From Thermohalobaculum sp038528605 (GTDB lineage: Bacteria > Pseudomonadota > Alphaproteobacteria > Rhodobacterales > Rhodobacteraceae): a DNA stretch of 10,053 bases. The translations under genes and the position numbers were made by a program. Location: contig JBCBEP010000119.1 of the NCBI GenBank assembly GCA_038528605.1, forward strand, positions 1-10,053, written 5' to 3'. Shown here in pieces: positions 1 to 6,252 of the stretch. Position 1 is the first letter of the stretch, and each line of letters opens with the position of its first letter. The notes beneath the pieces are model-generated. The model made no database searches and had not been told where the DNA came from. It saw nothing but the letters and a program-made list of their open reading frames with translations.

Positions 1-1475
1 GCGTTCGGGGGGAGCGCCATTTGCGCATTGCCCGGCTGGTCGTCGAAAGGACGCGCGAGCACCCCGTTCAGCTTCTCAAACGGCCCCAAATCGCCCTCCT
101 CGGCCGCCTGGAGCGCTTCTTCGACGAGATGATTGCGGGGGATGAAGAGCGGGTTCGCCGCGCGCATGCTGGCCTGACGCTCGGCGGCTGACATGTGTTG
201 AGCCGCAAGGCGCGCCTGCCACCGCTCGGCCCAAGCCTCGAAGGCTGCCGGTTGCTCGAAAAGCTGGGCCGCCGTGGCCCCCCCAATACCGGGCGCGTCC
301 TCCGGGCCGGGAGCGCCATGGTCCGACAGTCTCCGAAAGGTGAGGGTGAAGTCCGCGCCGCTTTCCTCCATCGCCGCCAGGAGCTCGGCGACGAGCTCGG
401 CATCGCCCTCCGCGGCTTCCGAAAGCCCCAGCTTGTTGCGCATGACGCCGAGCCACGCCTCGCGGTAAAGGCCCGGGAAACGGTTGATCGCCGCTTGCGC
501 AAGCTCCACGGCCGCCTCCTCCGCGCCCGGCAGCAGCGGCAGGAGCGCCTGAGCGAGCTGCGCGAGGTTCCAGTGTGCGATCTTCGGCTGGTTCCCGTAA
601 GCGTAGCGCCCGGTCACGTCGATCGAGCTGAAGACCCGATCCTCGCTATAGGCATCCATGAAGGCGCAGGGCCCGTAGTCGATGGTCTCGCCCGAGATCG
701 TCATGTTGTCGGTGTTCATCACACCGTGGATGAAGCCGATGCCCATCCAGCGGGCGACAAGCTGGGCCTGGCGCGCCATCACCGCCTCGAGCAGCGCGAG
801 TGCGGGCGTGTCGGCCATCGCGGCTTCGGGATAGTGGCGCGCGATCACGTGGTCGGTCAGCGCCTGAAGCGCTTCGACATCCTGGCGCGCGTAGAAGTAC
901 TGGAACGTGCCGATCCGCACATGGCTTGCGGCAACCCTGGTGAGAACGGCGCCCGGCTCCATGGTCTCGCGCATGACCTCCTCGCCGGTGGCGACGGCCG
1001 CGAGCGCGCGCGTGGTGGGGATACCGAGTGCCGCCATCGCCTCGCTGACGATGAATTCGCGGAGGACGGGGCCGAGCGGCGCCTTGCCGTCGCCCCTTCG
1101 CGAGAACGGCGTTCGGCCGGCGCCCTTCAGCTGGATGTCGCGCCGGCGGCCTTCCCGGTCGAGCACCTCGCCGAGGAGCACGGCGCGCCCATCGCCGAGT
1201 TGCGGCACCCAGTTGCCGAACTGATGCCCCGCATAGGCCATGGCGATCGGCTCGGAGCCCGGGGCGATGTCGCTGCCTGAGAGGATTTCGAGCCCTTCGC
1301 CGCTCGCGAGGCGTTCGGGGTCGAGCCCGAGTTCCTCCGCCAGCGGTGCGTTGAACTGCAAGAGGCGTGGCACCGGTGCCGGCGCCGGCGTCACCCGCAC
1401 GAACAACCGCTCGGGTAGCCGTGCGTAGCTGTTGTCGAAGGCGAAGAGATCGCCCGTCGCGGTGATCGCGTCCAC
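1..1475 (-). CDS. selO: Protein adenylyltransferase SelO (YdiU/UPF0061 family), 3' end cut by the window edge
   Basis: SelO is a pseudokinase-fold enzyme that transfers AMP from ATP to Ser/Thr/Tyr of target proteins and is linked to redox-stress responses. I translated the minus strand from 1475 and found 491 codons with no stop before the edge. Bacterial SelO is about 480-500 residues, so only a short C-terminal tail should be missing. Visible landmarks are FDNSYARLP (13-21), AYAGHQFGNW (80-89), the QLKGAGRTPFSRRGDG loop with the nucleotide-binding Lys117, Arg180 and Arg187, HGVMNTDN with Asp256 and Asn257, and DYGP with Asp266. These line up with K113, R176, R183, D252, N253 and D262 as I recall them for the Pseudomonas syringae enzyme, at a constant offset of 4. 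The start is GTG at 1475, because an in-frame stop lies upstream, no ATG lies between, and GGAG sits 9 nt before it. All key residues are intact. The gene is divergent from the acidic-protein gene and seems unrelated to the lipid genes. Confidence 0.96.
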   Translation of the reverse strand, partial: MDAITATGDLFAFDNSYARLPERLFVRVTPAPAPVPRLLQFNAPLAEELGLDPERLASGEGLEILSGSDIAPGSEPIAMAYAGHQFGNWVPQLGDGRAVLLGEVLDREGRRRDIQLKGAGRTPFSRRGDGKAPLGPVLREFIVSEAMAALGIPTTRALAAVATGEEVMRETMEPGAVLTRVAASHVRIGTFQYFYARQDVEALQALTDHVIARHYPEAAMADTPALALLEAVMARQAQLVARWMGIGFIHGVMNTDNMTISGETIDYGPCAFMDAYSEDRVFSSIDVTGRYAYGNQPKIAHWNLAQLAQALLPLLPGAEEAAVELAQAAINRFPGLYREAWLGVMRNKLGLSEAAEGDAELVAELLAAMEESGADFTLTFRRLSDHGAPGPEDAPGIGGATAAQLFEQPAAFEAWAERWQARLAAQHMSAAERQASMRAANPLFIPRNHLVEEALQAAEEGDLGPFEKLNGVLARPFDDQPGNAQMALPPN

Positions 1476-1484
1476 GGTCCAGTG

Positions 1485-1488
1485 CTCC
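1485..1488 (-). promoter_or_regulatory. Ribosome binding site deciding the selO GTG start
   Basis: GGAG on the minus strand lies 9 nt upstream of the GTG codon at 1475. No ATG exists in this frame between the upstream in-frame TAG and the conserved FDNSYARLP segment, so this site supports the GTG start. Confidence 0.6.
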
Positions 1489-1508
1489 GAAAAACTCTGT
1501 TTTCTTCG

Positions 1509-1536
1509 ATGCTAGCCCAGTCGGCGGGGCAGGGAA
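1509..1536 (-). promoter_or_regulatory. Weak candidate promoter for selO
   Basis: On the minus strand, TTCCCT (1531-1536) and TAGCAT (1509-1514) are 16 nt apart, and the second box lies about 35 nt before the selO start. The -10 box matches the sigma-70 consensus at 4 of 6 bases and the -35 box at only 3 of 6. The position is plausible but the match is weak. Confidence 0.25.
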
Positions 1537-1887
1537 GCTCGAACGCGCTCGATCGGCCGATTTTCCCCTTGCGGGCAATGGAGACGGCCCGCCCGCGGCG
1601 GCAGCAGGGACCGCTACCCCCCTCAGGGCCCTGTCGCTCGCGTCCGAGGTCGACCGAAGAAAACACCCTTAACGTGCAGGTTAACTCGAGATCTGTCCCC
1701 TCTAGCCGCCTGAGGGCGAACCGGTCCCAGGCAAGGCGATGCTGGACGAAAAGAGCCCGCTCCCGAGCTGCGGTGTCGAACTTTCCCCCGAAGAGGGCCG
1801 GCTCCCTCGTTCGGCGGAGTTTCTTGGATGCGCGGCCGAAAGGTGATGCTCCCAGTGGCGGACATCTTCCGAATATCCCTCCATGAT

Positions 1888-1905
1888 CCAAATTACGCCA
1901 AATTA
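1888..1905. repeat. Tandem CCAAATTA pair spaced one helical turn, with two further CCAAAT copies nearby
   Basis: CCAAATTA occurs at 1888-1895 and again at 1898-1905, giving a 10-bp period that would place both copies on the same face of the helix. The core CCAAAT recurs at 1940-1945 and 1965-1970. All lie upstream of the acidic-protein gene in its AT-rich promoter region, so a regulator-binding role is possible. The repeats are seen directly; the function is inferred. Confidence 0.4.
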
Positions 1906-1979
1906 AAAAGACGTACGCCAACCAACCTAACGCGCCCGGCCAAATGACTGCCTCACACCAACATCCAAATGGAGAGCTT

Positions 1980-2008
1980 TTGTCTGCATCGAACCCCATC
2001 AATAAATG
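1980..2008 (+). promoter_or_regulatory. Weak candidate sigma-70-type promoter for the acidic-protein gene
   Basis: TTGTCT (1980-1985) and TAAATG (2003-2008) are separated by exactly 17 nt and lie about 65 nt before the chosen start codon. The -35 matches the consensus at 4 of 6 positions and the -10 at 3 of 6. Spacing and location are good; box quality is poor. Confidence 0.28.
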
Positions 2009-2059
2009 CGGGGACGGCAGGTTTTAGTCGGCCTCAGTCAGGGGTCGGTGTTGGTCAGT

Positions 2060-2064
2060 GGAGG
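2060..2064 (+). promoter_or_regulatory. Ribosome binding site placing the acidic-protein start at 2073
   Basis: GGAGG at 2060-2064 is a strong Shine-Dalgarno sequence. It overlaps a possible GTG start at 2058 and is only 2 nt from an ATG at 2067, but it is 8 nt from the ATG at 2073, which makes 2073 the best start. Confidence 0.7.
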
Positions 2065-2072
2065 ACATGATC

Positions 2073-3233
2073 ATGGGATTCGTAAACTTTGAGACCGACG
2101 TGACGAAGGAAGTCGACATTTCAAAGAATGTCTTTGTCGACGTCGACAAGGTGGTCTTCTCGGACGTGCAGCTCGAAGGTTCACTGGCCACCGCGGAAGC
2201 ATCGGCCGACGCACTGGCCGCCGGCGGAGAAGGCGGCGAGCGGGTGAAGGACGACGCGCCGACGACCTTTGCGTTCGACGATTTCGAGGATGAGTCGCGG
2301 CTTAATGTGGACGGTCCGGACGACGATACTGACCTGCCCGGCGTGTCGGTGACCGCCGGGATCGCTAATGTGAACCGTGACCTCTTTCTGGATGTTCTGA
2401 GCGCAGAGGGCACCGCGACGCTCGGCGTAGATGACCCTGTGAGCAGCCTGCTTTCCTACAGCCAGGGCAACGAAACATTCTCCAACGGCTTCGCGCGCTA
2501 CACCCCTGAGGCCGGCCCATCGTTCGATCTTACGCCTGAGATCAGCAACGAGGACATCCTCAACTGCGAGCTTTTCGATAACTTCATCACCTTCGAGAGC
2601 ATCTCGCACGACCCCGGCTTCGATGCTGGTGTCGAGTCCACCACGCGCATCAGCGTTTACTTTGAGGATGTGAATGGCGATGCCGCGCTGCTCACCGTGC
2701 TCCTCGTTGGCGTCTTCGATGGCCTTTCCGTCAACACGCCACTGATCGAGATCCTCACCGACACGCCCTTCAACGGTGACCAGCCCGGCGCGCTCCTCGC
2801 CGGCACGGAAACGAACGGCATCATCACCGTGGGCGTTGAGCGTGATGCAGACAATGGCGCCGGCATTCTGGCCTCCGGTGTCGATTTCGATCAGCTCGTG
2901 GAACTGCAGCTGATCCTTGAGGATGATCCGGAAACGGCAACCGATGGTAACGCGTTCGACTCCGAGGACTTCTTCCCGCTGCTGGTCGACCAGGCGATCC
3001 TCGATCCGATCACTGGGCTCCCGCTGGCGGGTGACCCTACGGTGACCGAGAACCCGAGCACCGACGGTACCGACGTCGACATCGCGAATATCAACGTCAG
3101 TGTGACGCAGTTCGAGGAGCAGGAGCCGGGCGGTGCCCTGGCGGAGACCGAGGTGTTCACACAGGTCGATGAGACCGGTGCGTTCTCCTTCGCGGACTCG
3201 CTCTCTGCGGCCAATTTCGACTTCAGCGTCTGA
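2073..3233 (+). CDS. Highly acidic protein of unknown function, possible type I secretion substrate
   Basis: The product is 386 residues and very rich in Asp and Glu. Its only four lysines (12, 18, 26, 59) are in the first 60 residues, and it has one cysteine. I see no N-terminal signal peptide and no membrane segment. The N-terminus carries alternating Val/Asp-rich strands and then SLATAEASADAL (37-48). The last ~30 residues read ALAETEVFTQV, then SFADSLSAAN, and end in FDFSV. From memory, small alphaproteobacterial proteins of unknown function have this same pair of motifs close together. Here about 280 residues separate them, with strand-like repeats of the type DxNGDAALLTVLLVGVFDG. An acidic, lysine-poor composition, no Sec signal, and a C-terminus rich in Ala, Ser, Asp and Phe ending in hydrophobic residues are typical of type I secretion substrates, but I see no RTX nonapeptides and no transporter genes here. 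The start at 2073 follows GGAGG by 8 nt. A stem-loop follows the stop. The gene is certain; export is inference. Confidence 0.85.
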   Translation: MGFVNFETDVTKEVDISKNVFVDVDKVVFSDVQLEGSLATAEASADALAAGGEGGERVKDDAPTTFAFDDFEDESRLNVDGPDDDTDLPGVSVTAGIANVNRDLFLDVLSAEGTATLGVDDPVSSLLSYSQGNETFSNGFARYTPEAGPSFDLTPEISNEDILNCELFDNFITFESISHDPGFDAGVESTTRISVYFEDVNGDAALLTVLLVGVFDGLSVNTPLIEILTDTPFNGDQPGALLAGTETNGIITVGVERDADNGAGILASGVDFDQLVELQLILEDDPETATDGNAFDSEDFFPLLVDQAILDPITGLPLAGDPTVTENPSTDGTDVDIANINVSVTQFEEQEPGGALAETEVFTQVDETGAFSFADSLSAANFDFSV

Positions 3234-3312
3234 GGTCGGCTGCGGGCTCGGACGGCAGGAGACGGCGGGGGGCCATAGCGGTCCATCCAGTCACCACGCC
3301 GCCGGTGCCATT

Positions 3313-3338
3313 CGGGAGGCGCATCTAAGCGCCTCCCG
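3313..3338 (+). terminator. Stem-loop after the acidic-protein gene
   Basis: CGGGAGGCGC (3313-3322) and GCGCCTCCCG (3329-3338) form a perfect 10-bp stem around a 6-nt loop, 79 nt after the stop codon at 3233. No T-run follows, so it is not a textbook intrinsic terminator. It may act as a weak terminator or protect the mRNA 3' end. Confidence 0.6.
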
Positions 3339-3466
3339 CTCGACGCTTCACCCGCCGCGCATCAACGTGAACGCGTGCTCAGAGCCCGGCCCGATGGCGA
3401 GGCCAGGTACGTCCCGAGGGACCGCGAGAAAGCTGGCACGCCCCCCGCATAGCGCTCGAGGCCGTG

Positions 3467-4177
3467 ATGAAACGGGAAGAGCAGCAGGCGTTTGAGGGTC
3501 TTTCACTCGGCATCGCAACATCCGAGGAAGAGCGCGCCGCCGTCTTCAGGCTGCGCCACGAGGCCTACCTTGCGATCGATGCGATCGAGCCCGCGCCGGA
3601 CGGCATCTTCCGCGACCCCTACGATGCGCTGCCGACCACGGTTCTGATAACGGTTACCGACGACCGCGCCCTGGCCGGCGCCCTGCGCTTCGCCCTTCAG
3701 CTGCCGCCTGACGAACAGTTCGGCTTTGTCGAGAGCTGTCCGGAGGCCGGGCCGTTCAGTGATGTGGTCGCGCGCCTCCTTGCCGATGGCCGTCCGCTCG
3801 CCTCCGGCTCCCGCTTTTCGATCCTTCCGGGCCATCCTCGCAGGGGCGTCGTCTCGCTCCTCCTGATCGGCGCCCTGGCCAAACTCGCCAGTGCGGCGCG
3901 CGCGAAATGGGGCATCTCCACCGCCCGCGCCGCACATGTGAAGTTCTACGAGCGCCTCATGGGCATGCGGCCTGTCTCGGAAGAGCGGCAGATGCCGTTT
4001 TTGACGGATCGCTATCGGCTGCTGGCGGTTGACGTGGCCGATGGCTTCGAAACGACGGTCGGCGCCATGCCGGACGTGCTCAAGCCGTTCTTTGCCGGGG
4101 CGGATCAGCCGTGGCTCCGCGAAGCGCTCCGCCTCCTCGCTGCTCACGATCCTGCCCGAAGGTTCATGCGCGACTGA
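3467..4177 (+). CDS. FeeM-like N-acyl amino acid synthase / GNAT-fold acyltransferase
   Basis: The product is 236 residues. Members of the FeeM family, related to LuxI autoinducer synthases and GNATs, transfer a long-chain acyl group from an acyl carrier protein to the amine of an amino acid. The N-terminal signature EEERAAVFRLRHEAYLAIDAI (about 20-40) followed by RDPYDALP (49-56) matches the arginine/tyrosine/aspartate-rich start of this family. A strand DDRALAGALRFAL (65-77), the SGSRFSIL strand (113-120), and a C-terminal ARAAHVKFYERLMGMRPV segment (153-170) complete the fold. In relatives an acidic residue usually precedes the SR pair (ExSR); here that position is Ser113, which might affect activity. 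ATG 3467 is preferred because GAGG lies 5 nt upstream; a GTG at 3464 is adjacent. An acyl carrier protein gene follows after 480 nt, which fits the expected acyl donor. The specific substrate cannot be read from sequence, and other GNAT acyl transfers remain possible. Confidence 0.8.
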   Translation: MKREEQQAFEGLSLGIATSEEERAAVFRLRHEAYLAIDAIEPAPDGIFRDPYDALPTTVLITVTDDRALAGALRFALQLPPDEQFGFVESCPEAGPFSDVVARLLADGRPLASGSRFSILPGHPRRGVVSLLLIGALAKLASAARAKWGISTARAAHVKFYERLMGMRPVSEERQMPFLTDRYRLLAVDVADGFETTVGAMPDVLKPFFAGADQPWLREALRLLAAHDPARRFMRD

Positions 4178-4657
4178 TCGCTGGCGGGGTGGTCCAACCG
4201 TCAAGCGCTCCACAATCTGGCCGGTCCGGGGCCGTGATTGCGCCACGATTCGCTGGCACCGTTCTACGCATTGGGGATGAGCTCCCCCTTGCCGGGCGCC
4301 ACGGGAATCTTCAATACACCCAAAGGTTGTATGTGGCGCCGGGAACGACGGCCAGCGTGATGCGTTCGTTTCCGGCAAACCTTTCAACTTCTCCAGCGTA
4401 TCCCAGCACCAAGACGCGTTCCGTCTGCTTTGTGTCGCTGTCAGCCTGAGCGATCCGATTGGCATCACGCCTCCCCGGAACGGTCGTGGCCTAGACTGAA
4501 GCGGTGTCCTCGGCGGCATCGCTGGCGCGTAATGCCGGTTCTGTCGCCCAGCGGCAGGGTTCGTCGGCACATCCACCCAAACATTTTTCGGAACGGGGCG
4601 AACCGACCCCGGCGTGACCACGACCACCAAAGACGTAGGAACAGAGGACCCCGCACG
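4178..4657 (+). other. 480-nt gap between the acyltransferase and ACP genes with no convincing gene
   Basis: No open frame in this gap gives a recognisable protein. Short frames on both strands are Arg/Ser/Pro-rich and look like chance frames in GC-rich DNA. The gap contains an EcfG-type promoter match at 4342-4366 and two further GGAAC words (4477-4481, 4590-4594) that lack a partner at the right distance. It most likely carries the promoter and a long leader for the ACP-ketosynthase genes, so the acyltransferase need not share their transcript. Confidence 0.55.
4342..4366 (+). promoter_or_regulatory. EcfG-type (general stress response) promoter match
   Basis: GGAAC (4342-4346) and CGTT (4363-4366) are separated by 16 nt, an exact match to the alphaproteobacterial EcfG consensus GGAAC-N16/17-CGTT. 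Scanning the other GGAAC words I found on either strand, none has CGTT at the right distance. It points toward the ACP, ketosynthase and methyltransferase genes, with transcription expected to start about 285 nt before the ACP. A chance match in 10 kb of GC-rich DNA is not negligible. Confidence 0.45.
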
Positions 4658-4936
4658 ATGACGATGAAGACCGGCTTCACCCTCGACGAGTTGATGACAC
4701 TCTGCCTCGAGCTGATCAGGCGTAACGCCCAGGACTTCCCCGCCACACTTTCCCGCCATACGCCGCTCGACGAGATCACGATGGACTCGCTCGACCTCCA
4801 CAACCTGATGTTCGACCTGCATGACGAGGCGAAGATCATGGTGGTGCCGGGCTTCGAGGAAGGCGCCGAGACCGTCGGCGACCTCGTTTGCGCCCTCTCG
4901 CGCTTCCTTCCGGCCGAGAGCGAGGCCGTCGCTTGA
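4658..4936 (+). CDS. Acyl carrier protein
   Basis: This 92-residue protein has the size and helical layout of a type II acyl carrier protein. The 4'-phosphopantetheine attachment serine is Ser44 in ITMDSLDLHNLMFDL, the usual DSL motif at the start of helix 2, and acidic residues surround it as in other carriers. The C-terminal part (ETVGDLVCALSRFL) matches the last helix. It carries acyl chains as thioesters in the cytoplasm. The overlapping ketosynthase gene and nearby FeeM-like acyltransferase suggest it is a dedicated carrier for that pathway and not the housekeeping AcpP, from which its sequence differs considerably. The start is ATG 4658, with GAGGA 9 nt upstream; a second in-frame ATG lies at 4664. 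Longer in-frame extension upstream gives an unrelated Arg-rich sequence and is rejected. The gene ends in TTGA, which also starts the next gene. Confidence 0.88.
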   Translation: MTMKTGFTLDELMTLCLELIRRNAQDFPATLSRHTPLDEITMDSLDLHNLMFDLHDEAKIMVVPGFEEGAETVGDLVCALSRFLPAESEAVA

Positions 4937-6141
4937 GCATTGTGGGAGATGACCCGGTCATCACCGGGCTTGGGGTTCTGAGCGCGCTCGGCAACGACTA
5001 TGCCGAGTTCAAGACCAACCTCTTCGCCGCGCGTTCGGCCATTCGCGTCGATCCCGGGATCGACATGCTGGGCGTCGGCGCACCGCTCTCGGGGATCTCG
5101 TTCGAGGATCACTTCTCCCGTCGCGATCTGGCAGAGTTGGACCCGTTCAGCCGCTACGCGGCAATCGCCGCACGCGAGGCGGCCACTATGGCGGGGCTGA
5201 CCGAGGAGGGATCGCTCATCGCGCCGCCCCATCGGCGCGCTGTGATCGTCGGCTCGGCCAATGGCGGCCTTGAAGTGCTGACAGAGGGCTACCGTCGGAT
5301 CTTTCGCGATGGCCAGGACCGGCTGTCGCCGCGAACGATCCCGCGGAATATGTTCTCGGCCGCCGCGAGCAGGGTGGCGCGGGAGCAGGCCGCCCAGGGA
5401 CCCGTCTTCGGCGTCAGCAGCGCATGTTCTTCCGGGGCACACGCGATCTCTCTCGGGAAACTGCTCCTGAAAGCAGGGGCCTGCGACATTGCCATCGTTG
5501 GCGGCACGGACAGCTGCTTCGACCTCGGCTATCTCCGGGCCTGGTACAGCATCGGCATCGTCGACGCGGCGCCCTGCCGGCCCTTCTCCAAGGACCGTGC
5601 GGGCATCAGCCTCGGTGAAGGTGCAGCGGTCCTGATCCTCGAGACCCCGGCTCACGCGGAGGCCCGAGGTGCGAGACCACTCGCACGGCTCGCCGGCGCG
5701 GGAATGTCGAGCAGCACCGGCGCTCTCGTACAGTCGGACCCGGCGGGGATGGTGGCGTCCATGCGGCACGCGCTTGAAGATGCTGGCACCAGCGCGAGCG
5801 ATATCGGCCATTTGAACGCGAACGGCACGGCCACACCCGCGAACGATCAAGCGGAAGCCGAGGCGATCAGGCAGGTGTTTCCGGACCGGGGCCCGGTAGT
5901 CTCCTCGACCAAAGGGCTGCACGGTCACGCCATGGGGGCGACTGGCGCAATCGAAGCGGTTGCAACGATTGCGGCACTCGAGGAGCAGCTGGTGCCCGCG
6001 ATGCCTGACACGATCCGTCATGACGACGCGATCGACCTCGATCTCGCCATCGCCAAGCCACGCGCGACCAACCTGGGGTGGGCGATGTCGAACAATTTCG
6101 GGTTCGGTGGGATGAATGTCTCCCTGGTGTTCTGCCGCTGA
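4933..6141 (+). CDS. Beta-ketoacyl-ACP synthase (FabF-like) with Asn in place of the first catalytic His
   Basis: This 402-residue protein has the full length and motifs of KAS I/II enzymes, which normally condense an acyl thioester with malonyl-ACP. It begins PVITGLGVLSALG. The nucleophile is Cys165 in VSSACSSGAHAI, and GEGAAVLILE precedes the C-terminal half. Lys327 and His332 lie in STKGLHGHAMGATGA at the same 5-residue spacing as FabF K335/H340, and NFGFGGMN forms the gating-loop region near the end. The motif that normally reads AHGTxTPxND reads NANGTATPANDQAEA, so the first active-site histidine is Asn297 (codon AAC, one base from CAC). The triad is therefore Cys-Asn-His. KS domains lacking this His in modular synthases are usually non-elongating, so this enzyme may load or transfer acyl groups instead. 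The TTG start at 4933 overlaps the ACP stop (TTGA) and has GAGG 7 nt upstream, indicating translational coupling. GTG 4942 is an alternative start. Confidence 0.9.
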   Translation: MSIVGDDPVITGLGVLSALGNDYAEFKTNLFAARSAIRVDPGIDMLGVGAPLSGISFEDHFSRRDLAELDPFSRYAAIAAREAATMAGLTEEGSLIAPPHRRAVIVGSANGGLEVLTEGYRRIFRDGQDRLSPRTIPRNMFSAAASRVAREQAAQGPVFGVSSACSSGAHAISLGKLLLKAGACDIAIVGGTDSCFDLGYLRAWYSIGIVDAAPCRPFSKDRAGISLGEGAAVLILETPAHAEARGARPLARLAGAGMSSSTGALVQSDPAGMVASMRHALEDAGTSASDIGHLNANGTATPANDQAEAEAIRQVFPDRGPVVSSTKGLHGHAMGATGAIEAVATIAALEEQLVPAMPDTIRHDDAIDLDLAIAKPRATNLGWAMSNNFGFGGMNVSLVFCR

Positions 6142-6252
6142 TTAGTCCGGGGGGCGAGCCTTCCTTTGACCGAATTGTGCGCGTCCGCGGCCGCCTTAGG
6201 CTCCGGGCGCACAAGACGGTTGCGCCGCGACACGGCGCCAGGACGGGCTCCG

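Larger units (their letters stand above)
1476..2072. other. 597-nt divergent intergenic region with no convincing gene
   Basis: This stretch separates the divergently transcribed selO and acidic-protein genes. Open frames cross it on both strands, but their translations are Arg/Pro/Ser-rich, match no family I recognise and lack good ribosome sites. I see no tRNA or rRNA. The left two thirds are GC-rich. From about 1880 to 2010 the sequence becomes clearly more AT-rich and contains the CCAAAT repeats and a promoter-like pair of boxes. It probably holds both genes' promoters and could also contain a decayed gene or an unrecognised small RNA. Confidence 0.6.

Noticed and set aside
195..1280. Long plus-strand open frame opposite selO
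   Set aside because: Its translation is Arg/His/Gly-rich with no family match, while the opposite strand encodes SelO with all catalytic motifs.
1482..1886. Plus-strand open frame of 134 codons in the intergenic region
   Set aside because: It is Arg/Pro/Ser-rich with no recognisable domain or convincing ribosome site, as expected of a chance frame in GC-rich DNA.
1391..2002. Minus-strand open frame of 203 codons across the intergenic region
   Set aside because: It overlaps the start of selO in another frame, matches no family and has low-complexity, Arg-rich composition.
4477..4594. Two further GGAAC words (4477-4481 and 4590-4594) as extra EcfG promoters
   Set aside because: Neither has CGTT at 16-17 nt; the nearest partial partners are CGGT and CGTG at the wrong distance.
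3503..4822. Long minus-strand open frame opposite the acyltransferase and the ACP start
   Set aside because: It runs antisense to two well-supported genes and shows no family features.
4465..6021. Long minus-strand open frame (518 codons) opposite the ketosynthase
   Set aside because: It is antisense to a full-length ketosynthase with clear motifs, and its composition is typical of GC-rich shadow frames.
6166..6200. TTGACC before the methyltransferase as a -35 box
   Set aside because: No acceptable -10 box lies 16-19 nt downstream; the only candidate, near CCTTAG, is 22 nt or more away.
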